Numbered from the stretch's first letter, positions 12,400-25,319 are shown. The stretch: 64,000 nt of DNA from Bilabrum cf. latius (GCA_965178125.1 OZ237770.1:248001-312000), one strand, 5' to 3'. The notes: generated from the letters alone by a model not told the origin. Numbers and translations are program-made.

Positions 12400-13427
12400 C
12401 GTCCATGTTCTCGCAAGCAGCCCCGTAGTAGCCTCTGTAGCACCTGCACTGCCCTGCTTCGTAGTTGCAGAGGCCCCTGTTGGAGCAATCGACGTGGCAC
12501 AGGTTTCCCTCGGCTCCCGTGTTGATGTACTGGCCCGCTGACACGTCTGTGCTCAGATGGCTGCCCGACTGCCGATTGGCTTCGATTGCAGCGATGGTTG
12601 TATGCGAGTAGTAGTCTGGATTTCCGTCCGCATCCAGTGCCCCCCTCCACAACCTGCCATTATCGTCTTTCATGTGGCAGTTGGTCTCATCCAGCCAGCG
12701 GTGGTCAGGCTGAGCCCCAGTGGCGCGGGTGCGCGGGTCGTCTCCCGAGGGACACCGTCGGAGGGAGCAATCCGGACCAAAGTACTATGTTGCTTGCGTC
12801 TGCCCGTCTCCGTATCCCACCTCCCATGATGAATCGCAAACGCACCCGTATATTCTATCTTCGTCCCATGTTACCGTGGCTGGCAGGCCACCATACCTAC
12901 CGTCCGAGTGCCCGAACGGCTCGGCGTTCGCGAGATTCTGCATTTCTTTGATTGATACACACCTCCCGTGCCCGCTGCAGTCGTTTGGGCATTCCGTTCT
13001 TTCGCAGGCAGACCCTGTGAAGCCTTTGTTGCACTTGCACACTCCGATCGAGTACCGGCATGTCCCCATGTTGGAGCACTCCGCGAAGCCGTGGGCTGAA
13101 ATATCAGATGATGGAACATCTGCCCACGCCCTTCCTATGGGACAAGCTTCTGCATGGTCAAGTTGATAGGCGGGGAGGAGTGGCACAGGACTTGCTGATG
13201 GGGGAGCCCAACCGAGTGTCTGCAGTACGGGTCCTGTGCGAGTAGGCCCGCAAATGACCGAATACATTCTTACTTGCTGAACAATCTGGCGACTTAAATG
13301 CCATGATATCAGATGCAGAGCCGAAGCCGTCCTGGCATATGCAAACCTGTCTCGCTGTATCGCAAGTCCCGTGCCCGTTGCACTACCCCAAATGGTTGCA
13401 TGTCGCCCAAGCCGAGAACTGACTTGT
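12368..13427 (-). CDS. Secreted EGF-repeat protein of the stramenopile/alveolate type (5' end open)
   Basis: Exons: upstream part to about 13427-13274, intron 13150-13273, then 13149-12368 ending in TGA. The splice restores DCSAK|ACPIGRAWADVP. In order there are EGF-like units CNGHGTCDTARQVCICQDGF, CSNMGTCRYSIGVCKCNKGF, CPNDCSGHGRC, YFGPDCSLRRCPSGDDP and CSNRGLCNYEAGQCRCYRGY. The CPxGxAWAD, NDCSGHG and CSLRxCPSGDDP combination is, from memory, typical of large secreted EGF proteins in oomycetes, other stramenopiles and dinoflagellates. TAG codons read as Gln: one before CNGHG and one at 12785-12787 (QATQYFGP). A signal peptide exon was not fixed; the small open frame just upstream is one candidate. 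Confidence 0.75.
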
Positions 13428-13449
13428 AAAAAGAAGCAATAAGATCAGT

Positions 13450-13662
13450 TTAATCTTTCTTTGCATTTTCTATCACTGATTGGAGTGCGAGCATGGATTG
13501 ATGAGCGTTGCTGGCGCCGCGCAGTTGCTTACGGAACCTTAAAATCAGGTCTCGAACAGACTTGCTCGATATAAGGACCTAATCCAGCCAGCTAGACACC
13601 TGTGCAACAAACAACCCAAGCAAACCTCCACTCAAACCACCCGTGCGCTCCCCCGCGCTCAT
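13450..13662 (-). CDS. Small open frame, possible first exon of the EGF gene
   Basis: ATG 13662 opens 70 codons to a TAA at 13450-13452, crossing one TAG. It begins 10 bp after the Sam50 stop codon, too close for an ordinary separate gene. The hydrophobic GGLLGLFVAQVSSWL near the N-terminus could be a signal peptide. Splicing from a GT near 13525 to the AG before the first EGF unit would keep the frame (an AG|GTTCCG donor, which is weak). The part after it, RDLILRFRKQLRGA, looks helical. It may be a separate small protein, an EGF leader exon, or chance. Confidence 0.3.
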
Positions 13663-13672
13663 CACACCATTC

Positions 13673-16600
13673 TCAAGACGCCACGGTGAGCGCCAGCCGC
13701 TGCACCAAGTCCCCGTGGTCGGCCCTGGTTCCCAGCGAGTAGTTCACTTCAAGGCCCATGCTCGCCTGCAGCGGCACCGACACTCCCACGCCGACCGATG
13801 CGGCCAGCCGAGGAAAGGCGGCCCGCGCCACGGAACGGATCCCGCGGTGCACCGCATCGAGAGCTCCCCTGCCACCACTGGCACTCGTCACACCACCACC
13901 ACTCAAGCCCCCAGCCGGTGGGGGGACCTCCCCGACCGACCCGATGGCACCAGCGCCTCCACTGTACCTCTGGGCTCCGAATCCTTGCCCCAGAGCGCCT
14001 CCACTGTACCTCTGGGCTCCGAATCCTTGCCCCAGAGCGCCTCCACTGTACCTCTGGGCTCCGAATCCTTGCCCCAGAGCGCCTCCACTGTACCTCTGGG
14101 CTCCGAATCCTTGCCCCAGAGCGCCTCCACTGTACCTCTGGGCTCCGAATCCTTGCCCCAGAGCGCCTCCACTGTACCTCTGGGCTCCGAATCCTTGCCC
14201 CAGAGCGCCGGCCGCGCCTGAGATGGCACCCCCCACGGAGTAGGGGGCATGGGGCCTAGTGGCGGTCACGCTGGCCCACGCGTGGGTTCGAATCCCGGTG
14301 CGGAGCAGACCCTGGATGGGCAAAGGGGCAGGGAGGGACAATCTGGCTCCGAGTCCAAGGTAGGCGTGCGACCCCAGTGCATCGCCGTGCAGTGCACCCC
14401 CGGGTACCTGCCTCCCGCGGGGCCCAACCCCTCCCGCGGCGAAGCCCCGTCCCGTCGGTCCCCCCCCGGGCGTGAAGCGTTCGTGCAATGGGACTGCCGG
14501 TTGCAACCAGTCCCCGTCCCCGTCATCTTCGTCATCATCACTGCTGGCCGTGGAGGACGGTCCTCGCACCATACGCATGAGGCTGCCCAGCATGCCGCTG
14601 GACTGCTGGTGCGGCGCGTGGTGTGACGTCACTGCCCCCGCCACTGAGTCATCCGAGTCATCATCATCCATTATACCAGTCGCAACCGATCCAGCCACCG
14701 AAACAGCACCAGGGGCATCGTCACCGCGCACACCGCCGGCGCCAGCACCAGGCCCACTCGTCACACCGTTCTCCGCCTCGTGCTGCCTCGCGCGGCCCCA
14801 CAGGGGCAGCGCCAAGCCCCCCTCCGCATCCACGGTTGCAACCGCCCCGTGCGCCAACCACTCCCCCACGGGTGCCAGGTGCCACCACGGCCTGTCGCTC
14901 TGTAGCGCAGCGCGCCTGGCACCCACAGGGTCGCCGACAACCACCCTGTTTCCCTGCCACTTGCCCGCCGCTTTGACCATCCCGAAGGTGCCCAGCCCCA
15001 GGGCAAAGGCGGGGTGCGCCAGCTCAAGGGTCCCCGCTGACATTGTTCCCTGGGTGGCCAGGCACCCGGCGTCCCTACCATCTGCCTGGAACCGCCACGC
15101 TAGCCCGGATTTCAGGCTGTGCCCGCAGGAGCGGCACACGTCCTGCCCCGCCAGCAGTCGTGTGGGCATCCCAAGCATCGTGTGCGGACCCACCCGCACT
15201 GACTCAATACCGTACGACACCTCGCCGTGGTCTGGTACGACGGCTGCCAGTCCCCTGACCCAGGGCGCCACGGAGTCCGCGGGCCTCAGCCCCCTCTGCC
15301 AAACGGAGGCGTTGATGCCCGGAACGAGGGGAGAGACAGCGAGGCTAAGGCCCGTGCTGAGCTGGTGCCACGCGCTGTTGGGCAGCTGCGAGGAGGAGGA
15401 GGCGCTCAGCTTCAGCTGGGCCTTGTAGAAGGCCGGGGATGAAAGAGGCGCGGAGTCCAGCGAAGACGCACCACCAGCAGCAGCAGCAGCAGCTGTCCCA
15501 GCGCCGGTCGCCGATCCACCAGTGGACCATTTGAAAGGGTTGAGCCAGTTCAGCACCGGAGACCCCGACGTGGTTGACGATCGAGATCCGCGCCCTCCTG
15601 TGCACTGCACTGCAAACGGCTTGCTGATGGTGAGATCGGCGTCGGGCCAGGGCGCGTCCTGCCCCAGCAGCTGGGACACCTTGGGAACAGGGAGCGAGTG
15701 GGCCGTGACCGTGGCCGGGGCTCCGCCCTCCTGGGCCCTGTCCCCACTCGTCACACCACCACCCTCCTGCTGCTCCTGCTTCTGCTGTTCCTACAGCAGC
15801 TCCACAGGCAGGTCGATGCCCTTGAGGTGCACTCCAGTTGCCCTGTCGTCAGCCGCAACCGCCCTCTCCCACTCGGACTGCAGCTGCTGCGCCTGGCTGC
15901 GGTGGGCCTGCAAACCGGGAGTGCGCCCGCTTGTTTGGCCACCCCCTTGCTGCTGCTTCTGTTCCCTGCCGCCCTCCGTCCACATGGCCACTCCAAGCCC
16001 CACCCCGTTCTGCGCTGCCTCCACTGCGTCCACAACCGGAGCCGCCATGACCTGCAGTGGAGCTCCCGCCCTCACCTCCAGCTGTGCCGTCTCCAGTCCT
16101 CCGAACAGGTTGGAGTACTGCACTGCGGCGCTTGCCTCGGTCCTCTGCAGGGACTGCCCCGCCAGCTCGCCGCCCATGGACACGGAGCCCGTGCGTCTCT
16201 CTCGCAGGAGCACCGTGGCGTCCAGCGGCGCCGCGCCTTTGCGGAACCTAAGCGCGTGGGTGGGCGGCAGGGGTGTCCCTGCGCTTTGGCCTCTCTCGCC
16301 GCTGCTCGCTCCTGGTCCGAGGCCGGTTGCAACCGGCACGGTGCGTGGCAGCAAGACGGGTGCCTCGGGGTCCGTCGGCAGGATCTGCGCGTCTGACACG
16401 CCGACTTTGACGTCGTGAAAACAGCCTGTCGCGGCGATGGCCTGTTGCGCTCGCTGCAGCTCGTGCTAAAGGACGCGCTGTGAGACGGAGCGAGGCTCAG
16501 CAGTCTTGCTCGCTCGCTTGCTCGTTAGTGCCACGGGCACGGGCTCGCACCGGGATGCAAGTACACCTTGTAAGTACGGCTCTAGCGCTTCTTTGGAAGT

Positions 16601-16860
16601 TGTGAGGTGGGCTGGACTGCGGCGCAAGCGTGGTACTGAGACGAAGAAGATTGTGCAAGCATGGATGGCTACTAATTTACAGTACTCCGCAACCACAGAA
16701 GTCAATATTCCTCTCGTAGATTAAAATCAGTGCTGCCTTACCGTTCAACTGGTTCTTTCGCATCAGTTTCATCGAGGTCAAAACCTTGCACTCTCGCATG
16801 GATCACGTGAAACTGAGGCTCGTGCTAAGAAGCACGAAATGAAGTTGTACCCTAGTGCAT
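13673..16860 (-). CDS. Sam50/Tob55 (Omp85 superfamily) outer-membrane beta-barrel protein
   Basis: Exons 16860-16742 and 16616-13673 (intron 16617-16741, GTAAGG...CGCAG) give 1,020 residues ending in TGA. TAG is read as Gln at four sites, including VLQHELQRAQQAI (16466) and VELLQEQQKQ (15791). Residues of about 17-115 fit one POTRA domain: FHVIHARVQGFD, then SKEALEPYLQGVL, an insert, and ELQRAQQAIAATGCFHDVKV. A barrel region follows, closing with GVGVSVPLQASMGLEVNYSL, the characteristic Omp85 end. Sam50 inserts barrel proteins into the mitochondrial outer membrane. The protein is about twice the usual Sam50 length because of loops: a Gln-rich one, an acidic DDDDSDDS/DDDEDDGDGD stretch and six copies of a 14-residue repeat. 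A plastid Toc75/OEP80 homologue is possible, but a single POTRA favours Sam50. Confidence 0.8.
13953..14204 (-). repeat. Six perfect 42-bp tandem repeats inside the Sam50 gene
   Basis: Unit starts at 13953, 13995, 14037, 14079, 14121 and 14163 and all copies look identical. On the minus strand each encodes ALGQGFGAQRYSGG (14 residues, frame kept), around residues 844-927. Perfect identity implies recent expansion or frequent correction. Confidence 0.95.
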
Positions 16861-17115
16861 GGACGCATACTGGGCAGCTACTGAATCTCTTCTTGACCGA
16901 TACGACGGAGTATCGATCAAATCGCTCATTGTCTACCGTTGCGTGAAGTTGTTGTTGCTTTAGCGTGGCTCCGATCAAACTGATATGCCTCACATGTTTT
17001 GAATCGGATCGACAGCAGCTGCAACTGCCATCCTAGCATCTATCGTGCATATATATCCCGAGTTCGCTCGATACCAGCGTTGTACAATTAGTTCTTCGCT
17101 TATTGCCGTTCCAAA
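16861..17115. promoter_or_regulatory. Shared upstream region of Sam50 and DHFR-TS
   Basis: These 255 bp lie between the divergent start codons of the Sam50 gene (minus, 16860) and DHFR-TS (plus, 17116). A TATATAT stretch occurs near 17050. No defined element can be assigned. Confidence 0.35.
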
Positions 17116-19353
<2,238 letters not shown>

Positions 19354-19820
19354 CCCCGTTTGATGGTCGACTGCGGTATGAATGCGGTGTTGGTACAACT
19401 ATAGGGTTTTTTAATCTACTTATATGTACTGTATACCGCAAACATGGGGTTTTCGTTATCACAGTGATGTGCCGACGTCGGCGCATCCCCCTACGCATGA
19501 TCCCGTTGTCGTAGGGCCTCCACTGCAGCTCTTGGTGTGTGTTCTTGACTTTTCTCGTAAATTTCAAGATACTGCATTGTAGTTGCAGGAACCAATCGCA
19601 TTTGTAGGTTAGGGATAATTATCTCTGACGGGTGCTACACAACCGGAACCGTGACGATTGTTCTTATCAGGGCAGCACCCTCAACAGAATATTTCTCTAG
19701 CGCGATAAGACGACCTCTGAATTATTGACATTATTTTTTCTGTAGCTCTGGCACGCGCCAAGCAAATCGGGAACGGGAACAGAGCAAGACAGCTGATTGT
19801 ACTGCTCGAGACTGCCGGTG
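19354..19820 (+). other. Intergenic region, nothing recognised
   Basis: Holds the 3' end of DHFR-TS and the upstream region of the first tandem family member. AT-rich with no notable repeat or frame. Confidence 0.4.
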
Positions 19821-21137
19821 ATGTCTGCTGCGCACCGTTCAACACGGACTAAGAAAGTTTCAGCGGCTGATCAGGGATCCATTGAAGTTTAGAGCGCTAC
19901 ATGGGATCAAGCAATTGGTATGTCCGAGTCGATCATGGAATCGATCGATGAAGCGGAGAGGAAGGGCTTGGAACCCTCGGAAAGCGAGATCGCTGCCGTT
20001 GCGAGGCGCGTCAAGGAGGCTCGCAGGGCGCTCCGTGGCTTAGAAGAAGCCATAGCAGGCGTCTCCCGTGCTGCACCAACACTTGATAAGACTTCAAAGA
20101 CTCAACTGCAGCGCTAGGATGCTGTGCATCAGAATCGCCACGCGCTTCGCAAGCCAGCTGGAACGAAACGACCTCGGGGTGTCGCACGCAGTGTTGGTCG
20201 CTCAGGCCATCTGAAGGGCTCAGCAGATGAATCAGACGCACTATCTATAGGATTCATGGCAAGCGCACCGACGGTTGGTGTGCCTCGTGAAACGCCGCAT
20301 GGTCCTGTAGTCCATTACGCAACGCCATCGTTCCGGCAATCAGCTGGGGCCCAAGCTGTTGCAACTGGACAAACAGCTGGATCAGGCGTACCAATGGAAT
20401 GGAGCCCACCGAAATCTTCAGACAAGGCATTGTAGCGGCCGCAAGCTGCCAGCGGCGCAATGCTTGGCGGTGCTGTCGGCACCTCGCAACACGGTCCTCA
20501 CTACGGGATTACGACGTCAGGGGCATCCAGCCCCACAGGCATGGATGGAAGCCAAGCACACGGGTTGACTTTGCAGTCCATTCCGCCGCCGCCCCCGCCT
20601 CCAGGTATCGCTGCAACCGGTGGAGCAAGGGATACTGCTGCGCATCCCCCGCTGACGATGACTCGGAGAGGCAGGACGGCCTGGAGCAGACACGCGGCCC
20701 AGGCGCCGGCCAGTACCCCGGTCGGAGCTCCCGGAGCCTTGGGATGGGGCATGGGGCAGGGTCGCGGCATCTTCTCAAGCCAGCTGCGAGAAGAACACAT
20801 AGGGGGAAGGGGGGGCCATGGCCAGCAGCCTCAAAGTGGTGCAATGCAGTCGTCGCCCGTCGTCACACCCACGGCTGCACTCGTGTTGGACAGCGGCAGC
20901 ACGGCGGCAATAGGATTGGGAGGATCCGGAGGCCCATGGGCTGCTCCCGGTAGCAGTGACATCCCCCATGGTACCCATCCAGTGGGCGCGGGAGGTCCGC
21001 CTGGGGCTAGAGGTATGACCATTTCCGGTCAGTCTGTGCCCCCCCCTGGTCCATGGGGTGAAGGAGACAGGGAAACAATGGGGGGGTACACTCCATCTAG
21101 CAGCAGCGGGAATACGTTCGAGTCCTTCGAGAACTGA
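19821..21137 (+). CDS. Novel WDQAL/ARRVKEARRALRG family protein, member 1
   Basis: Open for 438 residues from ATG 19821 to TGA, with TAG as Gln at 19890 (IEVQSATWDQAI), 20115 and 20433. The conserved N-terminal domain (about 22-78) reads I-[DE]-V-Q-x-x-x-W-x-x-A-[IL], then SIMESIDEAERKGLEPSE and ARRVKEARRALRGLEEAI. It looks like two or three amphipathic helices. The rest is Pro/Gly/Ser-rich and disordered, with three landmarks shared in order with members 2 and 3: LQSIPPPPPPP, GALGWGMGQGRG and MQSSPVVTPTAA. There is no signal peptide or membrane helix. I do not recognise the family. Poly-Pro followed by a Gly/Met/Arg-rich motif could bind SH3/profilin-type partners or RNA, but that is speculation. 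Confidence 0.75.
19935..20050 (+). repeat. 116-bp block identical in three tandem family members
   Basis: The block from ATGGAATCGATCGATGAAGC to GGCTTAGAAGAAGC is identical by eye at 19935-20050, 21543-21658 and 23587-23702. Sequence on either side has diverged even at conserved protein positions. It encodes the core helices of the novel N-terminal domain. Confidence 0.93.
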
Positions 21138-21431
21138 ATTGATATACTGAATTGAATAAGTGAATGAGAGAGGCGGCCGCGAGCCACTGCCAGAGATCCA
21201 ATTAGTGGCGTGCCATGTAACACTCGTCATCCGCGATTTCTCCGAAGTCGGCGCCAGGCCACGGAGCAACGATTCTATTAGTGGCCGCTGCAAGCATTAT
21301 TGCGACAATTTCTCCTGCACCAGAAGGAACACGTTGTGCATCATAGAATATATGCAATATAGCAAGCGTCTGTTGGGACTATCCTGGTAAAAGAGTTGTA
21401 GCTGCAACTCGATTGCTTCACCACGACAGAC

Positions 21432-22709
21432 ATGCCGGCACGCAAGTCCCGGAAGGCCTCGAACGCAGAGCCCACGAGGCGCGGAGACATAGATGTCCAG
21501 GAAGCCAAATGGGACTAGGCCTTGCAACTTTCAGCGAGCATAATGGAATCGATCGATGAAGCGGAGAGGAAGGGCTTGGAACCCTCGGAAAGCGAGATCG
21601 CTGCCGTTGCGAGGCGCGTCAAGGAGGCTCGCAGGGCGCTCCGTGGCTTAGAAGAAGCATTGTCTGGTGTAATTATTACTCCAACTACACTTGCAGCGGC
21701 TGCAGCCCCTCAATCCTCAAGGTAGGCAGGTTAGCAACCGCAGGAGGGAGCGATGCGCAAGCCAACGCAGACCCGCCAAGCCGATGCTGCCAGTTACGGT
21801 CCCCCGCCTGGTGCGCAAGCGCCTGCAGACGACCGATATATAACATCTGCAGGCTTGCAAGCGAAGCCGCACTAGGTTGCGGCATCCCGTGCACCGATAC
21901 CACGGCCTCCTGCCGGCTACGTGGTGCCATCGCTCCGGCCCGATGGTTCGTCCCCTATGCCAGGTGGATCAGAGGTCCGATCGGGATAGCGCACCCCCCT
22001 GTACACTGCGGTACCAGGCCCCCGTGACTATTTGAGCAAGACTCTGCAATCTAGTGTCAGCTTGCTGGCGCAGCGACCGGCAGGTGGCGCGATGCGAGGC
22101 GCCGCAGCCACACCCCCTGTGCAGCTGCGACCCGGAGCCGCCACGGCAGGCGGGCCGGCCCTCGGTACGACGCTTCAATCAATTCCACTCGCGCCGCCGC
22201 CGCCAGAAGCTGCCGTCTTCGGGAGCGTGCAGATGGCGGGTGGCTCCAGAGGGGTAGGGCATCCCCGCATGCCTGCGGAAGGGAGCTCTCAAGAGGAACA
22301 CGGCGCCATGGGAGGGGGCATGGGGCAGGGCCGTGGTATGCATACCGGACACCAGCAAGATGCGGGAGGGGGGATGCTGCAGCAGCAGCAGAAACAGCAG
22401 CAGCTGAGCTGGGGGGTGCAGTCGTCACCGTTGATCACCCCCCCGGCTGCATCCACGGCGGGAAGCAGCCAGAGCCAAGGCAAGGGGGGAAGAGAGGAGG
22501 ACCCATGGACCGCGCACGGTAGTGCTGGCAGTGCCCAGGAGAACGATTCCCGGGATAGCTGGATGTTACCCGAAGCAGCCTCCAAGCGAGGTCGCTCGGG
22601 GGCTGGTACAACGATTGCCTCACAGTCTGGAGCCCACGCAGAGGTGCAAGGCAAGTCGATGCACGTTGCAACGACCAGCGGCTAGAGCAGAGATTATTTC
22701 GTGGATTGA
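21432..22709 (+). CDS. Novel WDQAL/ARRVKEARRALRG family protein, member 2
   Basis: Open for 425 residues from ATG 21432 to TGA 22707-22709, crossing TAG at 21516 (WDQALQL), 21723, 21732, 21873, 21987 and 22683. Under the standard code it would be fragments. N-terminal IDVQEAKWDQALQLSASIME and the ARRVKEARRALRG helix match members 1 and 3. Landmarks repeat in order: LQSIPLAPPPPEA, GAMGGGMGQGRGM, a Gln run, and VQSSPLITPPAASTAGSS. The C-terminus TTSGQSRDYFVD (Q = TAG) aligns with TSGRSRDSFVG of member 3, which supports both the code and the end point. No known domain was recognised. Confidence 0.75.
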
Positions 22710-22800
22710 TTCAATGAACGATTCCTTCATGTTGATTTAGTCGTGGGAGCTGGAGAATATTTCCAGCTTCGGCTGCGTGGTGTCGTAGATCTACCCGGTG

Positions 22801-22885
22801 CCCGCCAGTGCGCCAGCACGCGCGCCCGGCGCTATGGGCAGGGGGATACGGCAGGACCGTGTCATTTTTCCTTGGTGTGCACGGG
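22801..22885 (+). pseudogene. Relic of a further member of the novel family
   Basis: One frame reads PASAPARAPGAMGRGIRQDR followed by VIFPWCA. This matches member 3 (PASAPACAPGAMGWGMGQGR, then GLFPWYA, about 24357-24440) codon by codon. No N-terminal domain or continuing frame is present. It looks like the worn remainder of a deleted tandem copy or a displaced 3' fragment. Confidence 0.6.
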
Positions 22886-23469
22886 GGCAATATTTTGATA
22901 CCATGATCTAAGCACCCCTGGCTGCAATTGAGTCTGAAAGAAGTGTGTAGTCAGGGAGGGAAGGGTGGAACCTTTGAGGGGACTTCCTTGAGGCATACAG
23001 TCACGGGCAGGTGATTGGTTAATAACAAAATTAACAACAGGGCATGATAATTCAGATGATTTGGTTGAAGAGGATTGTATGACCCGATGATGTGGCGAAA
23101 TCCCGTTGCTGGCACTGGCAGTCCACCGGTGGCTCGGTATGCTAACGCCGGCACCTGGCAGGTAGGATAATACAACGTTTGGCCGCCACTTGATGTGAAA
23201 TGAGAGCCTGATATTTGGATTGACCCGTGCTTCGCTCAATGTTGAGAGCCCCATCACTTTGCCATCATCTCTTGGCGGCGCTCATATGACGACTACACCA
23301 GGTGCAGAACTGCACTCTAAAACACTCTTCCTGCGGCCTCAGGAACACAGTATATTGCTCTAAACTCCAGCGTGTCTGCTTGTGTCACCAACCTCCGGTC
23401 GCTTGATATCAGCAAAGCAACATTGCTAGCCCTGCCGATACTATAGTCCAGCCTGAGGATCATCGAGGC
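22886..23469. other. Intergenic region between members 2 and 3
   Basis: A minus-strand frame of about 130 codons spans 22862-23257 but shows no recognisable domain. One TCCACCGGTGGC word, a variant of the recurrent palindrome, occurs at 23122. Nothing else was recognised. Confidence 0.35.
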
Positions 23470-24771
23470 ATGTCACCTCGGTACCGGCCCACGAAGAATT
23501 CTTCGGATTGTCTGGCTCCTGATCGAAAAATAATCGACGTACAAGAAGCACAGTGGGAGGATGCATTGGATATGTCGCAGGGAATCATGGAATCGATCGA
23601 TGAAGCGGAGAGGAAGGGCTTGGAACCCTCGGAAAGCGAGATCGCTGCCGTTGCGAGGCGCGTCAAGGAGGCTCGCAGGGCGCTCCGTGGCTTAGAAGAA
23701 GCTATATCAGGCGTTATTAGTCAACAATCAATAGTTGAAGGGCCTTTGGAATCTCGATCATCGAGGTATGCTGGTGTACTGCAGCAACGACGACATGAGA
23801 AGCGCAAGCCACCGCGAACAGATACACGACAAATTGGTGCATCCAGCATGGAACGCCCAGGAGACCCATCAGAAGAACTGAGTACATCATATTTACGATC
23901 GGGGATATCGGCTGGCCCATCTATGATTGGTGCAACGCGCGGGCCACCATTCCGGTCTCCAATGCACAATGCGATCCGGCCCGGCACTTCTATCATCGGC
24001 GGATCAGCTGCCCAATCAGAAGCGACTGGTCATGCCAGCACGGCTAAACCAGACACCTACAGCGCCTGGACATTTACCAGCCAATCTGAAGCCAGCACAT
24101 ATGGAACTAGAGGAGTCAGCGGCCATACGCCAGGCCAGAGAGGATCTGCCACTGCTACCACTAGCAGTCGAGTTTTGCAAGAACTTCATGTTGGCGCTTC
24201 GATACCCATGGAAAGCAGCTCAGGCCCTGCGCTAAGCTTAGACTCTATCCCACCACCTCCTCCTCCTCCGCCGAATGCAGAGGGCACTCTAGGTGGCGCG
24301 GGGGCGGGGGCCCGAGCCTGTGTCAGCGACCCATTGTGGCACCTGCCTTCCCGAGCGCCCGCCAGTGCACCTGCGTGTGCGCCCGGTGCGATGGGCTGGG
24401 GAATGGGACAGGGCCGTGGCTTGTTTCCTTGGTACGCGACAGGGAAGAGGAGGCGGGGCCCTGGCCCCGACCTGAGCGATCCAGTGCAGTCGTCGTCTAT
24501 GACTCCACCGGCAGCATTCGCTGCTGGCAGCGGCAGCACAGGCCCAGGTCAGTCGATAGGTGGTGATCCCTGGGGAGCTGTAGAAGGCAGTGCTGTCGAA
24601 GACGGCTCCATGCATCGTGCTGGCACTGAATCATCTGCCTCCGGATCAGGCGGCTGTACCGGGTCCAGCGCCGGCCGGTGGGGAATGGGCGAGGGCGAGG
24701 GCGAGGGCGAGGGCGGCGGGGGGCTTGCCACCTCAACCAGCGGCAGGAGCAGAGACTCCTTTGTGGGGTGA
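23470..24771 (+). CDS. Novel WDQAL/ARRVKEARRALRG family protein, member 3
   Basis: Uninterrupted frame of 433 residues from ATG 23470 to TGA, the only long member with no in-frame TAG. The N-terminal domain reads IIDVQEAQWEDALDMSQGIM, then the shared SIDEAERKGLEPSE and ARRVKEARRALRGLEEAI segments (about 23-80). Gln of IDVQ is CAA here, where members 1 and 4 have TAG. Landmarks: LDSIPPPPPPPPNAEG, GAMGWGMGQGRGLFPW, VQSSSMTPPAAFAAGSGS, a GEGEGEGEGGG run and TSGRSRDSFVG at the end. No signal peptide, membrane helix or known domain was seen. The DNA around the 116-bp shared block differs strongly from the neighbours. Confidence 0.78.
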   Translation: MSPRYRPTKNSSDCLAPDRKIIDVQEAQWEDALDMSQGIMESIDEAERKGLEPSESEIAAVARRVKEARRALRGLEEAISGVISQQSIVEGPLESRSSRYAGVLQQRRHEKRKPPRTDTRQIGASSMERPGDPSEELSTSYLRSGISAGPSMIGATRGPPFRSPMHNAIRPGTSIIGGSAAQSEATGHASTAKPDTYSAWTFTSQSEASTYGTRGVSGHTPGQRGSATATTSSRVLQELHVGASIPMESSSGPALSLDSIPPPPPPPPNAEGTLGGAGAGARACVSDPLWHLPSRAPASAPACAPGAMGWGMGQGRGLFPWYATGKRRRGPGPDLSDPVQSSSMTPPAAFAAGSGSTGPGQSIGGDPWGAVEGSAVEDGSMHRAGTESSASGSGGCTGSSAGRWGMGEGEGEGEGGGGLATSTSGRSRDSFVG

Positions 24772-25319
24772 ACGGCCGGGGGGCGGGGGGGATGGAGGGT
24801 AGTGGAGGTGCGCTAGATCTATCGATTCACGCGCGCATCTGAAGCTAAGGTGCACTGCACGATGCTCCTGACAACTGCCTGTCTGGATTGGCTGCCTTGC
24901 TAATGGACCTGTGAGCCGAAACAGGACCGAGCTGCGGGGCCGCAGTGGAGCGTGTGTGCAGTGCATGGTGGGGTGGTTTATCCCGTGCCAGCGAAGAGGA
25001 GCCGTTCAGGCCGAGGGCGACAGCCTGCTGCGAAGTGGGGTCACCATTGGCTAGTCGGCGCCCCGCATCAGGTTCCAGCACCCTCTTGGTGCAGCGTGTT
25101 ACTTGACATGCTGGAGTACGCACTCGGGTGGCTCCCTGCATGACACTACATGTACATAGCACAGTACAGTTTATGCACAGCGCAGCTGCTCCGAATATTT
25201 AGCATACTCACAGCGCAATGCTGCAACCCCTGCCCGTGCCACTGGTCGTCATCACACCGGGTATCACTGCCTGCCCGCGGGAACGGCAACTTTCCGTGAT
25301 ATCGAAGCACGCATTGTAA
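24772..25319. other. Intergenic region, nothing recognised
   Basis: Contains two TGCAGTGCA/TGCACTGCA words (24851 and 24957) and otherwise no recognisable feature. It includes the upstream region of the J-domain gene. Confidence 0.4.

Noticed and set aside
13953-14204. CRISPR-like array
   Set aside because: The units are contiguous with no spacers, encode an in-frame peptide repeat, and the genome is eukaryotic.
13643-14259. Plus-strand open frames over the 42-bp repeats
   Set aside because: They are shadows of the Sam50 gene; a 42-bp unit keeps all frames open when one is open.
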